The notes below the pieces were generated by a model. That model searched no databases, was not told the DNA's origin, and saw only the letters and a program-made list of their open reading frames with translations. Below are positions 35,614 through 46,112 of a stretch of DNA of 64,000 nt, piece by piece. The position numbers were made by a program, and so were the translations under genes. Origin of the DNA: Sulfurovum sp. enrichment culture clone C5 (GTDB taxonomy: Bacteria; Campylobacterota; Campylobacteria; Campylobacterales; Sulfurovaceae); NCBI GenBank assembly GCA_001493195.1, contig FAXN01000039.1:1-64000 (forward strand), read 5' to 3'. Every line of letters starts with the position of its first letter. Position 1 is the stretch's first letter.

Positions 35614-36891
35614 ATGAAACTAAAAATAATAATTGCAATCCTAGCTCTACTAGCAATAACTGCGAATGCCAAGATCGTAAATCTTGATGATTTGGACAGA
35701 ATGATAACAAGTGGAGAAAAAGACTATTATATATGGAAATTTATTTCTAGTCCAAATACAACAACCGAGGATGCTAAAAAAGCAATAGAGCAAGCATCTT
35801 ATGTTAATGGTTCGATGGCAAAAGCATACGAAGCAAAAACAGGTATACATATAAAAGCTGGGACATTTTGTAAAACATCAGACTGTGCTCCACCCCCACC
35901 GTCGAATAATTCTGTTCAAGGAAATAGATACTTTTATCAAGGTATAAAATTTGTAAAAAACAATGAATTACAGCAAGCCATAAATTATTTCGACTACTCA
36001 AGAAAAATTACAGACAAGCCACAAGACAGAGATAGAGCAACATTTTGGGTTTATTTGTTATCAAAAGATAAAAAATACCTTGACATGCTCAACGAAAGTA
36101 AAGATGTAAATATATATTCCTTGCTTGGAGCTGATTTTGTAAATGGCAAATACCCAGAAACAATAACTCCAAAACTTAAAAATGTTGAGATAGGTGGATT
36201 TGACACAACAGATCCAATCCATTGGGCAAAATTAAAACAGCAAATGTTTGATCCAAATACAAATTTGCAAAACTTAGCACAAAAGTATGAATATGATTCA
36301 ACATCATCACATTATGCTTATATAAAGTCTGTTGCTTCAAAATACAAAGAGATATACTATCCCCTTCCCTATAAGGATATATTGGCTCCTCTGCCAAATG
36401 AGAGACAAGCACTACTGTATGCGATTGCAAGACAAGAGAGTAGATTTGTACCTGCATCAGTTTCGAGATCTTTTGCTCTTGGGATGATGCAAATCATGCC
36501 TTTTTTGGTAAAACATATAGCAAGTGAAAGAGGAGAGGATGTAAATTTGGATGATATGTTTGAACCGCAAAAAGCTTTGCAGTATTCAAATCATCAACTT
36601 AATTATCTAAATAAATACCTTCATCATCCACTCTTTGTGGCTTATGCCTATAATGCTGGCATAGGATTTACTAGGGGATTGATAAAAAGAAACGATATGT
36701 TTAAATCAGGAGCCTATGAGCCTTATCTAAGCATGGAAAGAATAGAAAATATCGAAGCAAGAGAATATGGAAAGAAAGTTTTAACAAATTATGTTATATA
36801 TATGAATAAATTAGGTGTTCCAACCAGAATATATCCTTTGGTGCAAACACTAAATGATGGAACAAAAATAGATAGATTTAGAAATTACTAA
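35614..36891 (+). CDS. Soluble lytic murein transglycosylase (Slt type)
   Basis: A 425-residue exported enzyme. The signal peptide is residues 1-20 (ending ITANA). A helical repeat region with QGIKFVKNNELQQAINYFDY follows. The GH23 catalytic domain begins near residue 265: LYAIARQESRFVPASVS with the catalytic Glu, GMMQIMPFLVKHIA, then FVAYAYNAGIGFTRGLI. It cleaves the MurNAc-GlcNAc bond, forming 1,6-anhydro ends. It starts eight bases after the YggT-like gene and is followed 11 bases later by trpB. Confidence 0.92.
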   Translation: MKLKIIIAILALLAITANAKIVNLDDLDRMITSGEKDYYIWKFISSPNTTTEDAKKAIEQASYVNGSMAKAYEAKTGIHIKAGTFCKTSDCAPPPPSNNSVQGNRYFYQGIKFVKNNELQQAINYFDYSRKITDKPQDRDRATFWVYLLSKDKKYLDMLNESKDVNIYSLLGADFVNGKYPETITPKLKNVEIGGFDTTDPIHWAKLKQQMFDPNTNLQNLAQKYEYDSTSSHYAYIKSVASKYKEIYYPLPYKDILAPLPNERQALLYAIARQESRFVPASVSRSFALGMMQIMPFLVKHIASERGEDVNLDDMFEPQKALQYSNHQLNYLNKYLHHPLFVAYAYNAGIGFTRGLIKRNDMFKSGAYEPYLSMERIENIEAREYGKKVLTNYVIYMNKLGVPTRIYPLVQTLNDGTKIDRFRNY

Positions 36892-36902
36892 AGGGTTAAA
36901 TT

Positions 36903-38120
36903 ATGAGTAATGATTTTTATATACCACAACCTAGTCCTTTTGACCCAGATGAAAATGGTCATTTTGGAATATTTGGTGGTAGATTTGTACCAGAAACACT
37001 TATGCCGGTTCTCGAAAAACTTAAAGCTGATTATGAAGCAATTAGATTTGATAAGGATTTTTGGGCAGAAGTTGATTATTATTATAAAAACTATGTTGGA
37101 CGCCCTAGCCCACTATTTTTTGCTGAAAATTTATCACGTGAACTTGGTGCAAAAATATACCTAAAAAGAGAAGATTTAAATCATACTGGTGCACATAAAA
37201 TCAATCATACCGTAGCTCAAGCGATACTTGCCAAAAGACTTGGTAAAAAAAAGGTTATTGCTGAAACTGGTGCTGGGCAACATGGCGTTGCTACTGCTAC
37301 AGTCGCGGCATTGTTTGGGCTTGAATGTGAAGTTTTTATGGGAGAAAAAGATGTGGCTAGACAAGAGCTTAATGTCTTTAGGATGAAACTTCTTGGTGCA
37401 AAAGTACATCCAGTAACGTCTGGAAGCAAAACGCTCAAAGACGCCATGAATGATGCTATAAGACATTGGGTAACTAATGCTAGAGATACATTCTATATCA
37501 TAGGAACGGTTGCTGGTCCACATCCATATCCTATGATGATAAGAGATATGCAATCTATCATCGGTTGGGAAGCAAAAAAACAAATTCTTGAAGTTGAAAA
37601 TAGACTTCCTGATTGTGTTATAGCGTGTATTGGTGGTGGCTCTAATGCTATGGGTATCTTTAATCATTTCTTGGAAGATAATGGCGTTGAGTGCATTGGA
37701 ATAGAAGCTGGTGGACTTGGCGTTAATACCGATAAACATGGTGCGTCTTTGGAAAAAGGAAGCCCTGGTGTACTTCATGGTCAAATGACATATTTACTTC
37801 AAGATGATGATGGTCAAATACTTGAAGCACATTCTGTATCGGCAGGTCTTGACTATCCAGGAATTGGTCCAGAACATGCATATTTGAAAGATTTAAAAAA
37901 AGTAACTTATGACAACATCACAGATGATGAAGCTCTTGATGCATTTGTATGGCTATCACAAAGCGAAGGTATTATACCTGCCTTTGAAAGTTCTCATGCA
38001 ATTGCATATCTTAAAAAAATGAAAGATATAAAAGATAAACTCATAATCGTAAATGTATCAGGTAGAGGCGACAAAGATATGATTCAAGCAAAAGAGATAC
38101 TAAAAGAACAATTCAACTAG
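36903..38120 (+). CDS. trpB: Tryptophan synthase beta chain
   Basis: TrpB condenses indole and serine to tryptophan with PLP. The 405-residue protein is a TrpB1 type: [20 protein letters not shown] at the N terminus, the PLP lysine in [16 protein letters not shown] (about residue 94), [16 protein letters not shown], the phosphate-cradle [13 protein letters not shown] (about 240), and [13 protein letters not shown]. trpA and other trp genes are not adjacent. AAGGG precedes the ATG. Confidence 0.97.
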   Translation: MSNDFYIPQPSPFDPDENGHFGIFGGRFVPETLMPVLEKLKADYEAIRFDKDFWAEVDYYYKNYVGRPSPLFFAENLSRELGAKIYLKREDLNHTGAHKINHTVAQAILAKRLGKKKVIAETGAGQHGVATATVAALFGLECEVFMGEKDVARQELNVFRMKLLGAKVHPVTSGSKTLKDAMNDAIRHWVTNARDTFYIIGTVAGPHPYPMMIRDMQSIIGWEAKKQILEVENRLPDCVIACIGGGSNAMGIFNHFLEDNGVECIGIEAGGLGVNTDKHGASLEKGSPGVLHGQMTYLLQDDDGQILEAHSVSAGLDYPGIGPEHAYLKDLKKVTYDNITDDEALDAFVWLSQSEGIIPAFESSHAIAYLKKMKDIKDKLIIVNVSGRGDKDMIQAKEILKEQFN

Positions 38121-38128
38121 GAGATACC

Positions 38129-39523
38129 ATGAATATCACAACAATAAAACTAGAAAATATTGATATAGAATTAATTTTGACAAATGCGAATGATTTAGAA
38201 AAAACTTTTGATTTTGAGTTGCTAAAAAAATTATCATTTAAAGCAGAACAAGATGATCTTTGCTTTTTACCTGAAAGTAATAAGCTTTATGTAGGTTATA
38301 GTGATGACATATCAAGCTCTATAGCTACTTCTTTTCGCTTTGTAAGCACCAAAGAGTACATAAACAACATCAAATTAACAACATCGCTAGATGACCAAGA
38401 ATCCATATATCAAATAGTAATTGGCGCATTTTTGGGTAATTATAAATTTGATAAATACAAAAGTAAAAAAATAGATATTCACATAAAATCTTTATATATA
38501 TCAACTCCTAGCGAAAAAGATTTTAGTGAAACTATCAAAAAAGCTACGACTATAGCAAATTCGACAAATTTTACTAGAGATATAGTCAATATGACGCCTG
38601 ATGACTGCTATCCAAAAGTTTTAGCCAAAATAGCCACAACATTAGCAAACGAAAACAATTTAGAGTGCAATATACTAAAACAAAAACAGATTGAAAAAGA
38701 AAAAATGAATGCTCTTTTGGCAGTCGCAAGAGCAAGCAGACACGACCCAAGAGTTATACATCTTTCGCACAAACCAAAAAATGCAAAACGTAAAGTTTTG
38801 ATAATTGGAAAAGGACTTACATACGATAGTGGCGGATTGAGCTTGAAACCTTCTGATTTTATGACTACTATGAAATCTGACAAAAGTGGTGCTTGTGCAG
38901 TACTTGGAATTATGAAAAGTGTAAGTGAGTTAAATATAGATATAGAGGTTCATGGGTTTATTGGTGCAGTAGAAAATATGATAGGTGGAGATTCTTTCAA
39001 ACCAGATGATGTACTTGTTGCTAAAAATGGCAAAACTATTGAAGTTAGAAACACTGATGCCGAAGGAAGACTTGTACTTGCCGATGTCCTTGATTTTGCA
39101 CAACAAGAGATAAGCGAATTTGACTATATCATAGACCTTGCAACACTTACAGGGGCTTGTGTAGTTGGTGTAGGAAATTATACAACTGGTATCATGGGAC
39201 ACAATGAGAATCTTAAAAATAAAATGAAAGAATGTGCAAAAAAATCAGGCGAATTTGCGACACCACTGGATTTCAATAGATTCTTGGCAAAAACACTTAA
39301 AAATGAAGTTGCAGATATATGCAATATCTCAAACACAAGATATGGCGGTGCATTAACAGCTGGACTTTTTTTGAGTGAATTTATAAAAGATGAAAATAAA
39401 GATAAATGGTTGCATTTAGATATTGCTGGACCTGCTTATGTCGAACATATTTGGGGAGTTAATCCACACGGCGCAAGTGGTGCTGGCGTGAGGATGGTAG
39501 TAGAGTTTTTAGAAAGTTTATAA
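38129..39523 (+). CDS. pepA: Leucyl aminopeptidase (M17, PepA)
   Basis: A 464-residue M17 aminopeptidase. The metal and catalytic blocks are LIIGKGLTYDSGGLSLKPSD (about residue 230), MKSDKSGACAVLGIM, and the signature NTDAEGRLVLADVLDFA (about 310), with GALTAGLFLSEFI near the end. The N-terminal domain is the usual poorly conserved regulatory part. The enzyme removes N-terminal residues from peptides in the cytoplasm. It starts eight bases after trpB. Confidence 0.95.
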   Translation: MNITTIKLENIDIELILTNANDLEKTFDFELLKKLSFKAEQDDLCFLPESNKLYVGYSDDISSSIATSFRFVSTKEYINNIKLTTSLDDQESIYQIVIGAFLGNYKFDKYKSKKIDIHIKSLYISTPSEKDFSETIKKATTIANSTNFTRDIVNMTPDDCYPKVLAKIATTLANENNLECNILKQKQIEKEKMNALLAVARASRHDPRVIHLSHKPKNAKRKVLIIGKGLTYDSGGLSLKPSDFMTTMKSDKSGACAVLGIMKSVSELNIDIEVHGFIGAVENMIGGDSFKPDDVLVAKNGKTIEVRNTDAEGRLVLADVLDFAQQEISEFDYIIDLATLTGACVVGVGNYTTGIMGHNENLKNKMKECAKKSGEFATPLDFNRFLAKTLKNEVADICNISNTRYGGALTAGLFLSEFIKDENKDKWLHLDIAGPAYVEHIWGVNPHGASGAGVRMVVEFLESL

Positions 39524-39527
39524 AAAC

Positions 39528-39547
39528 GTCATCCCAAACGGGGTGAC
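39528..39547 (-). terminator. Terminator hairpin between convergent pepA and the antiporter gene
   Basis: GTCATCCC-AAAC-GGGGTGAC: an eight-pair stem with one mismatch. Read on the minus strand it is followed by GTTTTTAT, a usable T tract, so it fits as terminator of the KefB-type gene, whose stop codon it touches. The plus-strand side has a weaker tract. Confidence 0.6.
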
Positions 39548-41160
39548 TAAATTTGGCAAGTTAAAGCTTTTTGAACAAGTAAATTAGAAATTATTTCTCT
39601 ATCATTTATAACATGTTTTATATTTAAATCTTCGAGTATTTTTTCTTCATTTTCATTATTTACAACCACAACAATATTTGTATCTTTAGATATAGAGACG
39701 ACATTTTCGCAAATAAGCCTTTTTTGCTTTTCATTTGCTATGGATACGATAACCCCATTTGAACCTTTAACATTAAAATGCTCTAATACACTTTTTTGTG
39801 CTGCATTTGCAAAAAATATATCTTTTTCCCCATTTAGTATTGCTTTATCAACCAAAGCTATATCATGTTCCAAGATTATATACTTGATACCTAGTTCTTT
39901 TAAACTTTTTGAAACATGTTGCCCTATAGGCCCATATCCGCATATAACCATATGATTACTAAAACCATCATCTCTAAATGCTCTTTGTCTGAGAATAGTA
40001 GGTTCTGGCATAAGAAAATCTACAATATTCTTAATATTGTTGAGCATAAATGGAGATAAAATCATGGATAGTATGACAGAAATTACCAAAATTTGATTTT
40101 CGACTCCGCTAATAATTTTATTTGAATATGCCAAGGTAAATATTACAAGTGCAAACTCTCCAACCTGACTAAGGGCTATTGTGGTTTTGAAAACTGTTCT
40201 TTTTTGAGAAAAAGGATAAAGTGTTGCGAATATTATTATTGCCTTTATGCTTATAATTATCATTGTAATAGCTACAATTTCAAACAAATAATCAATTATC
40301 CAATGCCAATCTATCTGCATCCCAATAGTTATAAAAAATAGCCCCAACAACAAATCCCTAAATGGAACAAGGTCTGATTCAATTCTAAATCTATATTTTG
40401 TTTCTGCAAGCATCATCCCTGCCAAAAAAGCACCTAGTGAATATGAAAAACCTAGCTGTTCTGCAATAAAAGATGTTAGTGTAACTAAAAATAAAACTGA
40501 TATTAAAAAAATCTCTTCGGATTTTGTCGCAGCTATGAGTTTAAAATATCTCTCTATTATATATTTACCTAGGAATAAAAATGTAATGATGATGATGATA
40601 GAATTTATCAATAGATTAATTAAAACTTGATCTAGCGACTGGTTATTGGATGCAAAAACGGAAACCATGATAAGTATTGGAATTACAGCCAAATCTTGAA
40701 ATATCAATACTCCAAGTACGATTTTTCCATATCCAGAGTGAAGTTCATTTTTTTCATTTAAAATTTTAAGTACTATGGCTGTTGATGATAAAGACAAAGC
40801 AAAACCTATCGTCATAGAAGCGTGCAAAGAGATATCAAATATATATAAACATATAAGTGTAAAAATAAATCCTGTTAAAATAACTTGCAAAAAACCAAAA
40901 ACAAAAACTTCTTTTTTTGTTTTTTTCAAGTACTTAAAAGAAAATTCTAAACCTATTGTAAACATCAAAAAAACAATCCCAAATTCTGATATTTGCGTCA
41001 AAAATCCTCTTGATTCTTGGTCAAAGTGGTAAAAAGAAGCTATTATAAACCCTGTTATAATATAACCTATTATTGTTGGTATTTTAAATTTTTTTAGAAA
41101 TATATTTATAAAAATAGATATTGCTAAAACAACTATAAATAATAATAAATTATTGTGCAT
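39547..41160 (-). CDS. KefB/CPA2-type monovalent cation:proton antiporter with RCK domain
   Basis: A 537-residue protein. The first 380 residues contain 12-13 hydrophobic helices of the Na+/H+ exchanger fold (FLLFTIGLEF-like block EFGIVFLMFTIGLEFSF, and SYSLGAFLAGMMLAETKYRF). The C-terminal TrkA-N/RCK domain starts with VICGYGPIGQHVSKSLKEL (about 405). This is the Kef layout: proton-coupled K+ (or Na+) movement gated by nucleotide or thiol ligands. The start at 41160 has GAGGGT upstream; a longer frame to 41220 overlaps the ComF-like gene. Confidence 0.9.
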   Translation of the reverse strand: MHNNLLLFIVVLAISIFINIFLKKFKIPTIIGYIITGFIIASFYHFDQESRGFLTQISEFGIVFLMFTIGLEFSFKYLKKTKKEVFVFGFLQVILTGFIFTLICLYIFDISLHASMTIGFALSLSSTAIVLKILNEKNELHSGYGKIVLGVLIFQDLAVIPILIMVSVFASNNQSLDQVLINLLINSIIIIITFLFLGKYIIERYFKLIAATKSEEIFLISVLFLVTLTSFIAEQLGFSYSLGAFLAGMMLAETKYRFRIESDLVPFRDLLLGLFFITIGMQIDWHWIIDYLFEIVAITMIIISIKAIIIFATLYPFSQKRTVFKTTIALSQVGEFALVIFTLAYSNKIISGVENQILVISVILSMILSPFMLNNIKNIVDFLMPEPTILRQRAFRDDGFSNHMVICGYGPIGQHVSKSLKELGIKYIILEHDIALVDKAILNGEKDIFFANAAQKSVLEHFNVKGSNGVIVSIANEKQKRLICENVVSISKDTNIVVVVNNENEEKILEDLNIKHVINDREIISNLLVQKALTCQI

Positions 41161-41170
41161 ATAACCCTCT

Positions 41171-41746
41171 TTATTCTTGTGCATCCGCCAATGTAAGAGC
41201 AAAAAGGACATTAATGCCACTTTTTTCTAAAACATTTTTTGCTTCTTGTAGCGTAGTTCCTGTTGTAATTATATCATCTATCAAAATGACATCAACATTT
41301 ACTTTGCCATTATAGGTAAAATTTCTTGGATTTTCCAAACGAAACTGCAAAGTCTTACCAGAATATTTAATGTTATTAGACGACAGGAGAGAAGCTTGAA
41401 GCACTTTTGAATATTTTGTCTTCATGGAGTTTGTCAAAATTGCTACATGGGAATATCCATTTTTTACTTTTTCATCTATGCCGACTATGTGTATTTTTCT
41501 TTTGTCGTTTGAGATAAATTCATTTATAAAAGGTTTAAAAGTTATTTTAGATATTGCAGAAAAAACTCTATAACCCAAACTCGTGTGTTTGGTTAATAGC
41601 ATGGTTTCTATAGTGGAGTATTTATAAAAACTATAAACATCAAGCGTACCTACAACTCTTTTTGTAATATTTGGTTTTAAAAGAGAGGTTTGACACTCTT
41701 TACAAAATGTTCTAAATGATAATTTTTGACAACTTAGACATCGCAT
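41171..41746 (-). CDS. ComF-family phosphoribosyltransferase-like protein
   Basis: A 191-residue protein with an N-terminal zinc ribbon (MRCLSCQKLS...CKECQTSLL) and a C-terminal PRTase domain with the PRPP loop VDVILIDDIITTGTTLQEAK. This is the ComF/GntX layout. In competent bacteria ComF helps single-stranded DNA entry; in others the role is unclear. It lies between an antiporter gene (10 bases downstream) and a small membrane-protein gene (7 bases upstream). Confidence 0.88.
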   Translation of the reverse strand: MRCLSCQKLSFRTFCKECQTSLLKPNITKRVVGTLDVYSFYKYSTIETMLLTKHTSLGYRVFSAISKITFKPFINEFISNDKRKIHIVGIDEKVKNGYSHVAILTNSMKTKYSKVLQASLLSSNNIKYSGKTLQFRLENPRNFTYNGKVNVDVILIDDIITTGTTLQEAKNVLEKSGINVLFALTLADAQE

Positions 41747-41753
41747 CTTTTTC

Positions 41754-42200
41754 TCACAAATAATGTCTTATCACTATAGCATAATGCAATATCCAAAGAT
41801 TAATAACAAATATAAGTAAAGATGAGCCACGAGAAATGATATTTTGCCAAAATGTTCTTTGAGTATCATTTGTTTTATATGCAACTATGAAGTGTACGAT
41901 AGTCAAAATGATAAGAATTCCAACTAAAATAAGTTTTTTTTGCAAAGTTAATACCACTTCACTCTCGTTGCCATCAATCAAAAGTGACAATAACCCATTT
42001 TGAGATACCATCAATATCCCTGTAATTATCAAAAGTAAAAGCGAAATTACCTGATAATATCCAAAAAGTGGAGCTATTCTCGGATATACTTCTCTTTGTG
42101 CTGTTTTATCTCTCATAAATATGCCCAAAACGAACATAAATACAGCTCCACCTATCCATGCAATGGCCGAAATGAGATGAAGATGTATCGACCAACCCAT
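41754..42200 (-). CDS. CopD-like four-helix membrane protein
   Basis: A 148-residue protein with four hydrophobic helices. The first carries HLHLISAIAWIGGAVFMFVL, the His/Trp-containing pattern seen in CopD and related heme- or copper-linked membrane proteins. No partner (CopC, cytochrome) is adjacent. It is six bases downstream of lepA on the same strand. Function remains unknown. Confidence 0.65.
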   Translation of the reverse strand: MGWSIHLHLISAIAWIGGAVFMFVLGIFMRDKTAQREVYPRIAPLFGYYQVISLLLLIITGILMVSQNGLLSLLIDGNESEVVLTLQKKLILVGILIILTIVHFIVAYKTNDTQRTFWQNIISRGSSLLIFVINLWILHYAIVIRHYL

Positions 42201-42206
42201 TTTTTT

Positions 42207-44015
42207 CTAGCTATCCAATTTCAATACTGCCATAAATGCCTCTTGAGGCACATCGACTTTACCTATTGACTTCATTCTTTTTTTACCAGCTTTTTGCTTT
42301 TCCAAAAGCTTTCTTTTTCTAGTAATGTCTCCGCCATAACATTTTGCAGTTACATTTTTACCAACTGACTTCACATTACTTCTAGCAATTACAGTATTTC
42401 CTACGCTAGCTTGAATAGCAACTTCAAAAAGTTGTCTTGGGATAAGCTCTTTTAGTTGATTTACAAAAGCAAGCCCTCTGGTTCTTGCTTTTTCATCTGG
42501 AACAATGATAGATAATGCATCAACTATATCTCCAGCTACTCTAATATCTAGTTTTACAAGTTTTCCAGGTCTGAACCCTATCGGCTCATAATCAAAGCTT
42601 GCATAGCCCTTTGTAGTGCTTTTTAGCTTATCGTAAAAATCCATAACTATTTCATTCATAGGAATATCATATTCAAGCAAAACTCTAGTTTCATTTAAAT
42701 AATCCATTTTTATTTGGATACCGCGACGATCACTCAATAATTTTATCAAGTTGCCTACAAACTCTTGAGGTGTAAGAATCGTCGCTTTTACGTATGGTTC
42801 AAAAATAGTATCTATTTTTTGAGGCTCTGGCAATTCGCTTGGATTTTGAATCTCAATCTTTTCTCCATTTGTTTTTAAAATTTCATAAACAACTGTTGGA
42901 GCGGTAGCAATCAAATCAAGATCAAATTCGCGTTCTAATCTCTCTTTTACAACCTCCATATGAAGCATTCCCAAAAATCCAGTCCTAAAACCACTTCCTA
43001 ATGCCATAGAACTTTCAGGTTCAAAACTCAAAGAACTATCATTTAATTTAAGTCTATTAAGTGCATCTCTAAGGTCTTCAAATTTATCTGTTTCGATTGG
43101 ATAAATTCCTGCAAATACAAAAGGTTTGGCAGGAGAAAAGCCTTCTATCGCCTTGGCAGTAGGATTTTTGGCATCTGTTATAGTATCTCCGACCATAAGG
43201 GCATCTACATTTTTTAGTCCCATCACAACTATGCCAACTTCACCGGTTTTTATCTCATTTGTTTTCGTAGGTGCTATTGGATGTGGATACATAAGATCTA
43301 ATATCTGATGTTCTCTTTTTGTATTTATGACTTTTGCCAATTGACCTTTTTTTAGACTCCCCTCAAAAACCCTAACAAGTGCCAAAGCACCGAGATAATT
43401 ATCAAACCAACTATCATATATCAAAGCTTTAGCAGGAGCATTCTCATCACCATTTGGCGCTGGTATCTTTTCAACAATTGTATCTATAAGCTCTTTTACA
43501 CCCTGTCCAGTCTTGGCTGAAACCAAACAATGCTCAGTGGCATCGATGCCAATCGCATGTTCAAGTTCAGCTAGTACCCTATCGGGATCTGCAGCAGGAA
43601 GGTCTATTTTATTGACAACTGGAAGCAATTCAAGATTATTTTCAATTGCTATGTATACATTTGCTATCGTTTGTGCTTCAACGCCTTGTGCTGCATCAAC
43701 GATAAGCAATGCCCCTTCACTTGAAGCCAAAGATCTACTTACTTCATAAGAAAAGTCAACATGCCCTGGAGTGTCTATGAGATTTAATATATAAGGCACC
43801 CCATCTTTGACATAATCAAGTCTAACACTTTGAGCTTTGATGGTTATGCCACGCTCTTTTTCTATATCCATAGTATCCATGACTTGAGCAGACATTTCTC
43901 GCTCGCTTATAGCTCCACACTCTTGGATTATTCTATCAGCCAAAGTTGATTTTCCATGGTCAATATGAGCTATTATTGAAAAATTTCTTATATTACTCTG
44001 TGGCACATTGGCCAT
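42207..44015 (-). CDS. lepA: Elongation factor 4 (LepA)
   Basis: A 602-residue translational GTPase. G1 is [16 protein letters not shown]2 lies in the [13 protein letters not shown] stretch, G3 is [20 protein letters not shown]4 is [15 protein letters not shown], and the LepA-specific C-terminal end contains [20 protein letters not shown]. LepA acts on stalled or mistranslocated ribosomes. The full family length is present. Confidence 0.97.
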   Translation of the reverse strand: MANVPQSNIRNFSIIAHIDHGKSTLADRIIQECGAISEREMSAQVMDTMDIEKERGITIKAQSVRLDYVKDGVPYILNLIDTPGHVDFSYEVSRSLASSEGALLIVDAAQGVEAQTIANVYIAIENNLELLPVVNKIDLPAADPDRVLAELEHAIGIDATEHCLVSAKTGQGVKELIDTIVEKIPAPNGDENAPAKALIYDSWFDNYLGALALVRVFEGSLKKGQLAKVINTKREHQILDLMYPHPIAPTKTNEIKTGEVGIVVMGLKNVDALMVGDTITDAKNPTAKAIEGFSPAKPFVFAGIYPIETDKFEDLRDALNRLKLNDSSLSFEPESSMALGSGFRTGFLGMLHMEVVKERLEREFDLDLIATAPTVVYEILKTNGEKIEIQNPSELPEPQKIDTIFEPYVKATILTPQEFVGNLIKLLSDRRGIQIKMDYLNETRVLLEYDIPMNEIVMDFYDKLKSTTKGYASFDYEPIGFRPGKLVKLDIRVAGDIVDALSIIVPDEKARTRGLAFVNQLKELIPRQLFEVAIQASVGNTVIARSNVKSVGKNVTAKCYGGDITRKRKLLEKQKAGKKRMKSIGKVDVPQEAFMAVLKLDS

Positions 44016-44077
44016 ATATCTTTCCTTTTAAAAACTATTTTTAAAATACTCTAATAAATCTTTACTATTTGTAAATT

Positions 44078-45013
44078 CTACTTTCCATCAAAAAGAGAAT
44101 TTACACTCTCATTGTTGTAAACTCTTCTTATTACTTCGCCCAGCATCGGTGCAGTAGAAAGCATTTTTATTTTATTTGAAGTATGTTGCATAGGTATTGT
44201 ATTTGTAACTATTAATTCATCCAATGAGCCATTTTCTATTCTATCAAATGCAGGACCAGAAAGCACTGGATGTGTGCAACATGCCATAACGCTAGTAGCG
44301 CCTAATTTTTTCAAGGCTTCAGCTGCTTTTACCATAGTTCCAGCAGTATCTATCATATCATCAATAAGTATGACATCCTTGCCATTTACATCGCCTATGA
44401 CATTCATCACTTCTGATTCGTTTGCTTTTTCTCTTCTTTTGTCAACTATAACCATATCAAGACCTAGTTTTTTAGCAAAATATCTAGCTCTTGCAACTCC
44501 TCCAATATCTGGACTTGCAATAATTGGGTTTTTAAATTTTTTAGATTTTATATAATCTACAAAAAGAATAGCACCATACAGATTATCAACAGGTATGTCA
44601 AAAAATCCTTGTATTTGAGAAGCATGAAGATCTACCGTAACTACTCTTGTAATACCTGCTGTTTCCATAAGGTTTGCAACAAGTTTTGCAGAAATTGGAA
44701 CTCTTGGGGCTGCTTTTCTATCTTGTCTAGCATATCCATAATAAGGAACTACGGCTGTAATTGATTTGGCAGATGAACGCTTCAAAGCATCAGTCATAAT
44801 CAAAAGCTCCATTAGATTATCATTGGCAGGAGCACAAGTTGGTTGTATTATAAAAACATCTTTTCCTCTTACGCTTTGTGCAATTTGTACATTTATTTCT
44901 CCATCAGAAAAACGATTTATAGTTGCATCAGAAAGTGGCATTTCTAAATATTTGGCTATCTCGCTTGAAAGCTCTTCATTCGCAGTACCAGAAAAAATCA
45001 TATATCCACCCAT
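44078..45013 (-). CDS. prs: Ribose-phosphate pyrophosphokinase (PRPP synthetase)
   Basis: Prs makes PRPP from ribose 5-phosphate and ATP. Landmarks in the 311-residue protein: ATINRFSDGEINVQI, the YGYARQDRKAAPR loop (about residue 95), TVDLHASQIQGFF with the metal His, and the PRPP motif VILIDDMIDTAGTMVKA (about 215). The start at 45013 gives MGGYMIFSGTAN, matching the usual MRGYKIFSG-type opening; GGAG lies nine bases upstream. Confidence 0.96.
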   Translation of the reverse strand: MGGYMIFSGTANEELSSEIAKYLEMPLSDATINRFSDGEINVQIAQSVRGKDVFIIQPTCAPANDNLMELLIMTDALKRSSAKSITAVVPYYGYARQDRKAAPRVPISAKLVANLMETAGITRVVTVDLHASQIQGFFDIPVDNLYGAILFVDYIKSKKFKNPIIASPDIGGVARARYFAKKLGLDMVIVDKRREKANESEVMNVIGDVNGKDVILIDDMIDTAGTMVKAAEALKKLGATSVMACCTHPVLSGPAFDRIENGSLDELIVTNTIPMQHTSNKIKMLSTAPMLGEVIRRVYNNESVNSLFDGK

Positions 45014-45048
45014 TAGGCAAATCTCCATCTTAATAATATATTTAATAT

Positions 45049-45054
45049 ATTATA
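45049..45054 (-). promoter_or_regulatory. Probable -10 box of prs
   Basis: On the minus strand the text is TTTGGATATAAT, identical to the 12 bases before murA. It is 36 bases upstream of the prs start codon. Confidence 0.5.
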
Positions 45055-45087
45055 TCCAAAGATTGATAAACATATGATTTTGAACCG

Positions 45088-46110
45088 CTAGACTATTATG
45101 CCGCCGCCAAGTAATTTTTCATCATCATAAAGTGCTGCAACTTGTCCACGTGCCACTCCAAAAACACTCTCTTTAAACACTATTGTAGCATTATCGCCTT
45201 TCATAGATACGATTGCTGGCGTTGCTTTTGTTCTATATCTGACTTTTACATTACATTCAAAACTATCTTCAACACTTTCAAGAAGAGAAATATTTTTTAT
45301 TTTTATTTCTGTTATTTCTAGCTCTTCTTTTTTACCTACGACTATTTGATTTGATTCGGGTTTTATATCTAAAACAAAATGAGGGTCATGAGCTCCATTG
45401 ACAAAAAAACCTCTTCTTTTGCCTATGGTATAGTGCATATATCCTTTATGTGTTCCTACGACTTTGCCGCTAGAATCTATCGTTTCGCCTTCCATGTCAA
45501 CATTCATATGTTTGTCTAAAACTTCTAGATATGTATTTTCAACGAAACATATCTCTAAGCTTTCGTTTGAACTGGAAATGCGAGATAAAAAATCATAGTT
45601 TTTTGCATACTCTTTTACATCTTCTTTAATCCACTCTCCAAGTGGAAAAAGAATTTTTGGCAAAACAGCCTTATCGATTTGTGCCAAAAAATAACTCTGA
45701 TCTTTGCTCTTGTCAACACCTTCAAATATAGACGTGCCATCACATTTTACATAATGACCAGTTGCTATCATATCAGCTCCTATGCTTTTTGCAAATTCAA
45801 ACATTTTTCCAAATTTGATATTTCTATTGCACATGATGCATGGATTTGGGGTAAGTCCATCTTTATAAGAAGATACAAAATAATCATAAACCTCTGTTTT
45901 AAATTCTTTACTCAAATCCAAAAAGTGTGCTTTTATACCTATATTTGAAGCTACTTGCTCTACTTTTGAAAAATTTTCTTCATGATAATTTAGTTTGTCG
46001 TGGAGCCTCATATATACGCCCTCGACTTCATATCCAGCTTTTTGCAATAAAATAGCAACTACACTTGAGTCGATTCCACCACTCATGCCTACTAAAACTT
46101 TTTTTTTCAT
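45088..46110 (-). CDS. mnmA: tRNA-specific 2-thiouridylase MnmA
   Basis: MnmA places the 2-thio group on wobble uridine 34 of Glu, Gln and Lys tRNAs. The 340-residue protein has the PP-loop [16 protein letters not shown], the first catalytic Cys in [15 protein letters not shown] (about residue 93), the second in LEICFVEN (about 190), and [11 protein letters not shown]. It begins two bases after the flhF stop codon. In several relatives flhF is instead followed by flhG and other motility genes. Confidence 0.96.
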   Translation of the reverse strand: MKKKVLVGMSGGIDSSVVAILLQKAGYEVEGVYMRLHDKLNYHEENFSKVEQVASNIGIKAHFLDLSKEFKTEVYDYFVSSYKDGLTPNPCIMCNRNIKFGKMFEFAKSIGADMIATGHYVKCDGTSIFEGVDKSKDQSYFLAQIDKAVLPKILFPLGEWIKEDVKEYAKNYDFLSRISSSNESLEICFVENTYLEVLDKHMNVDMEGETIDSSGKVVGTHKGYMHYTIGKRRGFFVNGAHDPHFVLDIKPESNQIVVGKKEELEITEIKIKNISLLESVEDSFECNVKVRYRTKATPAIVSMKGDNATIVFKESVFGVARGQVAALYDDEKLLGGGIIV

Positions 46111-46112
46111 TC

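Noticed and set aside
36176-36457. Minus-strand frames of 60-200 codons opposite the transglycosylase, trpB and pepA genes
   Set aside because: They are shadows of strongly conserved plus-strand genes, without ribosome sites.
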